64,000 nucleotides of DNA. Origin: Pieris napi (Eukaryota; Arthropoda; Insecta; Lepidoptera; Pieridae). Both the position numbers and the translations under genes were made by a program. The notes beneath the pieces were generated by a model that saw only the letters and a program-made list of their open reading frames with translations, did not search any database and was not told the origin of the DNA. Shown here piece after piece: positions 56,600 to 64,000 of the stretch (positions within the stretch are counted from its first letter, which is position 1; every line of letters starts with the position of its first letter). Where the stretch lies: positions 9,362,001 through 9,426,000 of the forward strand of contig NC_062252.1 of the NCBI RefSeq assembly GCF_905475465.1, in the 5' to 3' direction.

Positions 56600-56880
56600 A
56601 TTAATGTCCGCGAGCGTTACATTTTTGTCGTGACAACGTCTTATAATTCGATGGAGCCGGCTGCACGCACGAAAAAACATGACGCATGCGGCATTACCTC
56701 GCTCTTGACGTATGCGGCGTTACCTCGCTCTGAGGCGTTCCTTTTAAGGCTTGAAGTGCAACGGATAGCGCAGAACGAGCGACAAAGAGGCACAATCTGC
56801 CTCGGCGTTCGGCAGAGTTCGTTCGTTAAAAAATTGACATAATTGTATTTATGCGTACAAATAAATGTAACTTGATCAAT
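56600..56880. repeat. GC-rich unclassified repeat-like block
   Basis: Stands out from AT-rich surroundings. It holds a short tandem duplication (GCATGCGGCATTACCTCGCT then GTATGCGGCGTTACCTCGCT) and ends in AATAAATGTAACTTG. Both strands are open over about 60-88 codons; the minus strand reads CRTPRQIVPLCRSFCAIRC. It is probably part of a high-copy element; the type is unknown. Confidence 0.35.
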
Positions 56881-57497
56881 TCCATTTACCTCCTTCTCTA
56901 TATCCATACAAAATATCTATCAAACATCTGCATCGCGTTGAGGGTAGCGTACACGTTGACGAATCGTATCCATAAATTTAATGTTTAAAATAAATATAAG
57001 CGGTAAATCCCAAATTAACTGTGAAAATCGAACTGTGTTATTGAAGAACTACCTTGTCAAATATTGTCAGCCCCAGAAGAAGCAGAAAAAGTGCGTATAA
57101 GATCTTCTAGGACCACGTCAACAATACGCGACGCATGATACCACCAAGAATGCAGTGAGATCATTTACCTGCAATAAGTGATATTGTGGATACATGAAGT
57201 GATTTAGTGCAAGGTCAATAGTGGCAAAGTGAGTGCGAGACTAGAAATACAAATATTAAATATTATTTAAACAGGTCATTGATATTCACGCAACTAAAGT
57301 TTATCATACTATACGATTTATTCAGATCACTTGTCACGAACGTTGTGGCTCCGTACAAAAGTTCTTAACGTAAAATCTAACTGAAGCCAGTTCGATCCTG
57401 AGTGTCGACACATATAGGTTTTATTTTTGTTTTATATTTTTATATTTTCCTTTTTCTTCTATATAATAAGGAAGGGAAAATTTGAGGAATAGATAAA

Positions 57498-58469
57498 ATG
57501 CTCAAATGCATTGCATGCTCCAAGGACCTAGACATAAGCACGCAGATTCAATGTATACAGTGCTTTAGAGGTTGTCACAGTAACTGTACAGGACTTACAG
57601 TGGAACAATCAAGTGACACTTGGATATGTCCTCCTTGCATGCGTAGAGGACGGCGCTGCCCTGATGCATCGCCTGAAAATCCACAAGCCTCCACGAGGCG
57701 TCATAAAAAGGATCCAGGACAAAGCGACAAGCACTTGTCTAGGGATGACTTGCAGAAGGTAATTGCAGAGGGAATTAACCAGGCAATCGACGCTAAACTG
57801 GGTCACATACAGAATAAGCTGATCGAAACTCTAAAAGCTTCTCTTATTATGGAATTGAGAGAAGAAATTAAGTCCTTCATGATTCCATTCGTTGAAGAAA
57901 CAAAATCTCTAAGGGAGGAATTAAATATACTAAGGAATGATCTCTCGAATAGCAATGCCATTGTAAGTGAACTAAAATCGCAAATTTCTAAGCAGCAGCA
58001 GTGGAACCGAATGAATAATATTGAGGTTGTAGGTTTACCTCAAACTAGCAACGAGTCGACACGCTCACTAATACAAAAAATTGCAAAACATGCTGACGTG
58101 GAATTGCAACCGGGCGATATTGAATTCGCCAATCGCGTACAGCCGAAGCAATCAACGCCAGGAAAGCCAAAAACAATTGTTGTTCGTCTCAGATCTCGCG
58201 ACATTAAAGATAAAATTTTGTCCGGTTTACGAAAAAGGCGAGGAATTCAAACGTCTGATATTGGTTTGGCTGGTAATTCTAAGAAATTCTTTGTAAACGA
58301 GCACCTGACCCCTGAAAACAAATATCTGCTAAAAGAGGTTAAAACAATGGCTACGAACAAAGGTTACAAATTCGTTTGGGTCAGAAACTGTTGCATTTTT
58401 TTACGCAGAAACGAAGAGTCCCCAGCCATTACAATAAATTCGGAGCGGGATTTATCAAAAATTTCTTAG
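57498..58469 (+). CDS. LINE ORF1, PHD-finger nucleic-acid-binding protein
   Basis: 323 residues. Residues 4-47 form a C4HC3 PHD zinc finger (Cys4, 7, 19, 22, His27, Cys30, 44, 47). A linker with basic residues follows, then a long coiled coil (about 85-175) suited to oligomerisation, and a C-terminal domain starting MNNIEVVGLP and running through VVRLRSRDIKDKIL and KKFFVNEHLTPENKYLL, which resembles the Baculo_FP-type domain found in ORF1 of such elements. The protein should package LINE RNA. The start is the first ATG after the leader and begins right before the zinc finger. Stop at 58467-58469, 193 bp before ORF2. Confidence 0.85.
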   Translation: MLKCIACSKDLDISTQIQCIQCFRGCHSNCTGLTVEQSSDTWICPPCMRRGRRCPDASPENPQASTRRHKKDPGQSDKHLSRDDLQKVIAEGINQAIDAKLGHIQNKLIETLKASLIMELREEIKSFMIPFVEETKSLREELNILRNDLSNSNAIVSELKSQISKQQQWNRMNNIEVVGLPQTSNESTRSLIQKIAKHADVELQPGDIEFANRVQPKQSTPGKPKTIVVRLRSRDIKDKILSGLRKRRGIQTSDIGLAGNSKKFFVNEHLTPENKYLLKEVKTMATNKGYKFVWVRNCCIFLRRNEESPAITINSERDLSKIS

Positions 58470-58662
58470 ATTCAACTTTGCATTTGTATTTTTATTATTT
58501 AACTAATTATTTTACGGCATCGTTCGTGTATTTTTCAGTGGTTTTAGCAGCGCTTTGTTTCTTGATTTACAATTTCACATTAATAGTAACGCAGAATTCG
58601 AGATCTTCCTACCTAAATAAAAATGTTTGCATAAACGTTGGTACGTTTAGATTTTTCTTTAA

Positions 58663-61545
58663 ATGTTGGATAAAACCCTAACCATATTCTATCAAAACGT
58701 GCGAGGCTTACGGACGAAAACGACTGAATTTTATCGCAATCTACTCTTATCTACTTTTGATATTGTTTTAATAACTGAATCTTGGTTAAGCGATAAGTTT
58801 TACGACAGCGAACTTTGCGGGGGTAATTATACTATGTTTCGGCGTGATAGAACTAAAGAAACATCACATAAAAAATATGGGGGAGGTTTGTTAATTTTTA
58901 TATCTCCTAAATTGCAGGCTTATGAAAGACCTGAATGGAACTGCACTAACGTCGAAACTTTGTGGCTTACTATACCAGAAAATTCACTTGGAGCTAATGG
59001 TCGGCGTAATCTTCATATTGGATTGGTCTATATACCTCCCGATTCTAAGCAGCCGCAACGACTTATGACGTTTATTTCCTCATTCAGTCATATAATTGAA
59101 TCAAACCCAAATGATTACTTCATAATTGTTGGTGACTTTAATCTTCCTATCATTAACTGGTCTCCCACGGGACCTATTATTTTAAAGCAGGGTACGACCC
59201 AGTTACAAGAAATCTCCGAAGATTTCATAAAAAAGTTAAATTCTTCTGGCCTAACACAGCATAATTTTATTCCCAATATTTGTAACAATGTGTTGGATTT
59301 AATATTAAGTAATGTCTCTCTAGATAATACCAGAGCTGACATAGCATTGGTTAAGCCCGATATGCACCACCCCTGTTTAAGTATTGATGCAACTGACTTA
59401 CTTCTGCGCAAAATGTCTCCAAAAGTTGGTCAAAAGTATAATTTCTATCGCGGTAATTACGAAGCTATTAATCAGGAACTAAGCGAGGTCAACTGGACAC
59501 AGCATCTTAATGGAGACACTATAGATGAAGTTACAACAAAATTTTATGATATTGTGAATAGAACTATTATAAACAATGTCCCAATAAGCCGTAATAAATG
59601 CAATAATAAGTACCCCGTGTGGTACACTAAGTCTCTGATACACGTCATAAAAGAAAAACTAAAAGCTCATAGGCGTTGGAAAATGTACAAGAACCCGCGA
59701 GACTATGACGAGTTCTCGTTGTTACGTAGTAGGCAAAAGCGTATATCCAAAAAGTGCATGCTATCTTATGAACAGCATGTACAAGATAACATGGCTAAGA
59801 ATCCTAAGGCGTTGTGGTCATACTTAAGAAACAAGAGGCAATGTAAATCTGGGTACCCTAGTATGCTAGTTCTTGGAGATGAGTCATATAAATCGGAGCC
59901 TGAGATTTGTGAGGGTTTTAATAAATTCTTCAACAGCGTCTTCCACTCTCCTGACGATACTTATGACCTACCTGAACTACCTGAGTCAGATATCATATAT
60001 AATAACATTCACATAACGGAACACGACGTCTTTAAAGCTATAAAAAATTTAAATATAAACAAGGGTCCAGGTAGTGACGGAATACCAGCAGTTTTCCTAC
60101 AAAGATGTAGTAAGGAACTTGCAGCACCACTATCACATATATATAATCTGTCCCTTAACACATTCTGTGCATTCCCTTTAAAATGGAAAGAAGCACATGT
60201 AGTTCCTATTCATAAAAAAGGCTCCAAAAACAGAATTGACCATTATCGACCTATCTCAATCCTTAATTCTTTTAGCAAACTGTTCGAAAAACTAGTACAT
60301 AATGTTATAAGTCCATTAATCACTAAACAACTACCGGAGCAACAACACGGCTTTACTAAAAATCGCTCAACAGTTTCTAATTTGACTATTTTTACTGACT
60401 ATATACTGAGAGGTATGGATGAGGGTGACCAAATTGACGCTATCTACACGGATATAGAAAAAGCTTTTGATCGCGTTGATCATATTATCCTGTTACATAA
60501 GCTTTTCTCCCTTGGAATACGTGGTGACCTTTACAGATGGATAAAGTCATACATAACTAACAGACGGCAAGCAACAGTAATATGCGGGTACAAAAGCATG
60601 TTCACTAACATTACATCAGGAGTACCCCAAGGTTCAATACTTGGCCCATTATTATTTAATGCTTATTTGTACGATATAAAATATTGTTTTCACTTTTCTA
60701 AACATCTTATGTTCGCGGATGACCAAAAAATTTTCTTAAGAATAAAATCAATAGATAACTGTAATCAAATTCAACAAGATCTTAATAGGTTAGAAATATA
60801 CTATAAGCAAAATAAACTTTCAATAAATATAAACAAATGTAATAAGATAACTTTTTCGCGTAAAAACAAAAAAATTCAATACACTTACAAAATCGATAAC
60901 ACCCCAATAAAACAAGTAAAATTAGTAAAAGACCTGGGAATACTATTAGATGAAAAAATGGGCCTATCACAACATATCGATGACATAACAGGCAAAGCGT
61001 ATATGCAACTAGGATTTGTCAAGCGGTCATGCAAGACATTTAATAACATACATTGCATTAAAAGCTTATATTTTGCTTATGTTAGAAGCGTGCTGGAGTA
61101 TGCGAGTGTTGTGTGGTCTCCATATTATACTAAGTATAAAAAAGCAATAGAAAATATACAAAAAAAGTTTGTAAAATTCCTTAGTTTTAAAAAATACCAA
61201 TGCTTCGATAGTTATGCGCATTCTTACAATTATTTTAATTTAGACTCATTAGAAAGTCGGCGAAGTCAGCAAGACCTGCTTTTTTTACATGGTATCCTTA
61301 ATGGGCGGATCGATAGCCCCTATTTGCTGTCGTTAATTTCTTTTAATATTCCTTCTAAATATGCGACAAGACACTCAAAATTGTTCCATGTGCCTCGTAC
61401 GAACTCGAATTACCTGCATAATTCACCAATGTTTCGGGTTTTATCTAACTATAACACTAATTATGAGGAATTTGACATTTTCCACCTCACCAAGGAACAT
61501 GTGAGAAAATATTTGAAGGGGCGGGAAGACTCGAATTTTGTTTAG
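58663..61545 (+). CDS. LINE ORF2, endonuclease and reverse transcriptase
   Basis: 960 residues. The N-terminal APE-type endonuclease shows YQNVRGLRTK, LITESWL, GDFNLPIINW and a His-containing DMHHPCLSI box. The reverse transcriptase shows GPGSDGIPA, HYRPISILN, QHGFTKNRST, YTDIEKAFDRVDH (first catalytic Asp), SGVPQGSILGPLLF and MFADDQKIF (catalytic Asp pair). The C-terminal region (EYASVVWSPY, then LLFLHGILNG and RTNSNYLHNSPMFRVLSNYN) is the usual tail of this clade; no RNase H domain is present. It nicks the target and copies the element RNA in place. All key residues are present. Confidence 0.92.
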   Translation: MLDKTLTIFYQNVRGLRTKTTEFYRNLLLSTFDIVLITESWLSDKFYDSELCGGNYTMFRRDRTKETSHKKYGGGLLIFISPKLQAYERPEWNCTNVETLWLTIPENSLGANGRRNLHIGLVYIPPDSKQPQRLMTFISSFSHIIESNPNDYFIIVGDFNLPIINWSPTGPIILKQGTTQLQEISEDFIKKLNSSGLTQHNFIPNICNNVLDLILSNVSLDNTRADIALVKPDMHHPCLSIDATDLLLRKMSPKVGQKYNFYRGNYEAINQELSEVNWTQHLNGDTIDEVTTKFYDIVNRTIINNVPISRNKCNNKYPVWYTKSLIHVIKEKLKAHRRWKMYKNPRDYDEFSLLRSRQKRISKKCMLSYEQHVQDNMAKNPKALWSYLRNKRQCKSGYPSMLVLGDESYKSEPEICEGFNKFFNSVFHSPDDTYDLPELPESDIIYNNIHITEHDVFKAIKNLNINKGPGSDGIPAVFLQRCSKELAAPLSHIYNLSLNTFCAFPLKWKEAHVVPIHKKGSKNRIDHYRPISILNSFSKLFEKLVHNVISPLITKQLPEQQHGFTKNRSTVSNLTIFTDYILRGMDEGDQIDAIYTDIEKAFDRVDHIILLHKLFSLGIRGDLYRWIKSYITNRRQATVICGYKSMFTNITSGVPQGSILGPLLFNAYLYDIKYCFHFSKHLMFADDQKIFLRIKSIDNCNQIQQDLNRLEIYYKQNKLSININKCNKITFSRKNKKIQYTYKIDNTPIKQVKLVKDLGILLDEKMGLSQHIDDITGKAYMQLGFVKRSCKTFNNIHCIKSLYFAYVRSVLEYASVVWSPYYTKYKKAIENIQKKFVKFLSFKKYQCFDSYAHSYNYFNLDSLESRRSQQDLLFLHGILNGRIDSPYLLSLISFNIPSKYATRHSKLFHVPRTNSNYLHNSPMFRVLSNYNTNYEEFDIFHLTKEHVRKYLKGREDSNFV

Positions 61546-61773
61546 GTTGTATTTGGTATTATTTTTTGTTTTAAATATTAAATTTCAGTTCTCTGCATAT
61601 ATTTTTTCTATTGATGCGCTTATTTGTTACATTTTTCTTATATAATATTGTATATCTATGTAATCTGTTTTGGCTTTTTGTACTGTATAAGTGTTTGTTT
61701 TGTAATATTTTGTATGTTAGCTGTAAGATTACTTATAATTAAATAAATAAATAAATAAATAAACAAATAAAAT

Positions 61774-62734
61774 TAATTATTTTTTTGAAAAATGCAACTA
61801 TTCCATCAGTGTTTTCTTATGACGTTGCCACGTTCAACTATCGTCAGTAATCCGACTTTACAGACAACCGATTTTTTGACAGTAACCTTTGCATACAATA
61901 TTCGTGATCGATCTCGTGTTACTTCGCTGAAAATTTCCTATTAATATGCACATTCCAAATTCAAATCACTTTTAATATCTGCATTAAAAATTAATCCAAC
62001 AGTACAAGGGACCAACTAGATATTATTTAATAAACTATCAAAAAGAATTTAGACTATAAATAATCCTAATAGGAAAATAAATATTTCATAGAATTTAAAT
62101 TAATTGTATGAAGGTATCAGACAACAAAGTGTGTATGGAAAAATAAGCTTCATAGTAAATATCATGCTAAAAAATTATAACAGTCAGTGTTCAGAGTCCC
62201 TCAAGGGAGGGCTATGTAAGAAAATAAATAAAATTATATTCTTGAGGAAGTTGTTTATCTCCTAGTTATAAACTTCATTTTTTTAATAAAATACGGCGGT
62301 ATTACTGCTGTAGGTTGTAAAACTTAAACCATTAAATGAAATAGCTTGAAAGTTTCTTAAAATCTCCTCTGCAATGAAATGAAGATTGGTGGATCTAGAT
62401 TGGCTTTAAATAGTTTTTAACAGGTAGGATAAATGTGAACACTAAATTCTAATATGGAAAGGGCAGCTACCATAATCTGTTTTTTTTATTATAAATGTTT
62501 TCTAGATAATTCCCCGACTATGTAGTCGTCGGAGGTATTAAATAGCTTACGTAAATGGTATTGGTAACCCGTATGATTAAACACTACTACCTATTTCTTT
62601 TAACAACTTTCTGTATGACCGTTAAGGTCATACATGCTGTTAAAGCAAATCCCAAAAAGATGCCTCTTAACCTAATGTTAAACCACCATAATGACTAACA
62701 TAAATTAGTAATTGGCATTGGTTTTTTTATGGAA
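61774..62734. other. AT-rich DNA, nothing recognised
   Basis: Only a short hairpin (TCCCTCAAGGGAGGG near 62190) stands out; no gene. Confidence 0.4.
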
Positions 62735-62960
62735 TCTCGCTGTTGGCCTTTAATTAAGGGCCTTTACAGCTCGGCTCGGACTGTTTTGGCGAGCGTAGCT
62801 CGGTCCATTTTATTATGAAATGGCTTTATTAACTTAAGCATACCGAAAAGAAAGTAAGCTAGCTACATTATACATGATGCAGGCGTTTGATCTATTTAAT
62901 AGCCTGCGTGGCGTCAAGTGAGGTTTGGCGTGCTTTAAGTTTGACTATGTATATGTAAAT
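62735..62960 (+). repeat. Interspersed repeat, second copy
   Basis: GGAATCTCGCTGTTGGCCTT, then GGGCCTTTACAGCTCGGCTC, matching 32390-32445. Probably a retroelement 3' region. Confidence 0.45.
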
Positions 62961-63175
62961 AAATAAAAATGAATTGCACAATATGTAAGCGCAAAACTCG
63001 ACGGCTGGACTTAATCAAATAATAGATATATCTTTCGTAGGCTATGGTATATGGTTGGCGGACTCAGTTTCTGCACTTAAACGGTCATTAGGTACGTTGT
63101 GCGTAAGTTCCTGGCTAACTAAGCCAGACTAGCTCCTGGCAGAAGCACAGAAGTCTCCTGGGAACTTCGCAGGCT

Positions 63176-63346
63176 TCACGGAGCGACCTCACTGTTCCGA
63201 GGATTTCTGCACGTTAGGAAGCATTCCAGGACTACGTGGGTGACTGATTCCTCAACGCTGAAATAGTGATTGCATAAGGGACTGTCTGTCGCGCCTAGGA
63301 AAAGATGTTTATTAAGGAGACAGTGGCCCGTAATTGTCCCTACCAT
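63176..63346 (-). pseudogene. LINE RNase H / zinc-knuckle tail remnant
   Basis: The minus strand reads GTITGHCLLNKHLFLGATDS, then PLCNHYFSVEESVTHVVLEC. This is the end of ORF2 in LINEs that carry RNase H followed by a CCHC knuckle; the second Cys of the knuckle is lost. The homology probably extends on both sides (63050-63360). Confidence 0.6.
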
Positions 63347-63360
63347 TGTTTAGGGATTAG

Positions 63361-64000
63361 TTCTGTTCTTCCGTAAGCTAAGTATAAATCATATTAGGGC
63401 AAAACGAAGTTACGAAGGAATATATTTGTGTGTTATTTGTTAAATTGTTATATTTCTATATGTCATTTATTGTTGTCTCTTTGTTTTATTTTATCTTGTT
63501 TATTTTGTGTTATATAACTATAAATAGTCGATATAATTGTTTCTGTGTAATGTTTTTTTATATTGTAGCATAAATAAATGTTCTTATAAATACTATTTTC
63601 TATATAAAACTGAGATGATAATCGTACAGGCTCTTTGTTGTATCACACATAAAAATGCTTTAACTACATAAAGAAAAAACTATTCCATTAAGAGCCATAC
63701 TACTATATATATTATATATACCTATATATAAACCTATTCGACTATTACTTGAATATTTCTGTGAAGTTACCAAAATTAGCTCCGTGACAACTTAAAACAA
63801 ATTATAAATAGTTTATAATAATTTTACTGTTGTTACTTTATACAATTCCATACAAAACATTGCTTTTCCAAACTAAAAGTCGAATACCATTTAGAATTGC
63901 GTTTTGTATCTCTGCCCCATTCAAAATAGTTTTTTCATAGAATCCAGTTCAATTCAATCTTTTTAATCTGTTTTTTAGGAAAAGCTATTTGGTAGAAGAT
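63361..64000. other. AT-rich DNA, nothing recognised
   Basis: No supported feature up to the window end. Confidence 0.4.

Larger units (their letters stand above)
57050..61773 (+). mobile_element. Full-length LINE with two intact ORFs
   Basis: ORF1 (57498-58469) and ORF2 (58663-61545) are followed by a 190-bp 3' UTR and an AAAT-repeat tail (61737-61773). The 5' boundary is uncertain, since no target duplication was found; I place it near 57050. Domain order (PHD finger with a Baculo_FP-like domain in ORF1; APE endonuclease then RT in ORF2) fits the CR1/Jockey group. No frameshift or stop is seen, so it may still be active. Confidence 0.8.

Overview
The window looks like nuclear DNA of a moth or butterfly (Lepidoptera). 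It is AT-rich, its genes have spliced insect-type exons, and it is dense in repeats typical of that order: short Helitrons ending in CTAG, tRNA-derived SINEs, 3' tails of Jockey-like and CR1-like LINEs, and many small inverted-repeat DNA transposons. The species cannot be told from the sequence.

Region 1 (about 1-14.3 kb) is a tandem array of three complete four-exon UDP-glycosyltransferase (UGT) genes on the + strand. Each sits in a 4-5 kb repeat unit that also duplicates its flanks. All three keep the signal peptide, catalytic histidine, UGT signature and C-terminal membrane anchor with a KxKxx tail, so all three probably encode active ER-lumenal detoxification or conjugation enzymes. They differ in the start-codon region, in one exon 1 segment, in intron 3 and in the 3' UTR.

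Region 2 (about 14.3-26.2 kb) has no protein gene that I can support. It holds MITEs, SINE pieces, Helitron ends, LINE tails and one tRNA-shaped sequence. Region 3 (26.3-33.7 kb) is a newly assembled five-exon + strand gene. Its exons join in a single frame to give a 255-residue secreted protein with 12 cysteines in the mature part; its introns are full of transposons and one 34-bp minisatellite.

Region 4 (about 33.9-51 kb) is a transposon graveyard. Its main item is a 2.3-kb palindromic element at 34740-37065: 424-bp, almost identical arms, a TTA target duplication, and an 8-bp motif (GCCGTACA or its reverse) repeated 14 times on a roughly 141-bp period, with a second inverted-repeat element nested near its centre. 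A damaged second copy lies at 41.6-42.5 kb. A PIF/Harbinger deletion derivative lies at 46138-47322.

Region 5 (51-64 kb) holds two elements that look capable of movement: a 3.9-kb DNA transposon with a 751-residue open transposase-like gene, terminal inverted repeats and a 4-bp target duplication; and a LINE with both ORFs intact (PHD-finger ORF1, endonuclease/reverse-transcriptase ORF2). The last 2 kb are LINE remnants. Host functions visible are therefore small-molecule glycosylation and one secreted cysteine-rich protein; the rest is mobile DNA.
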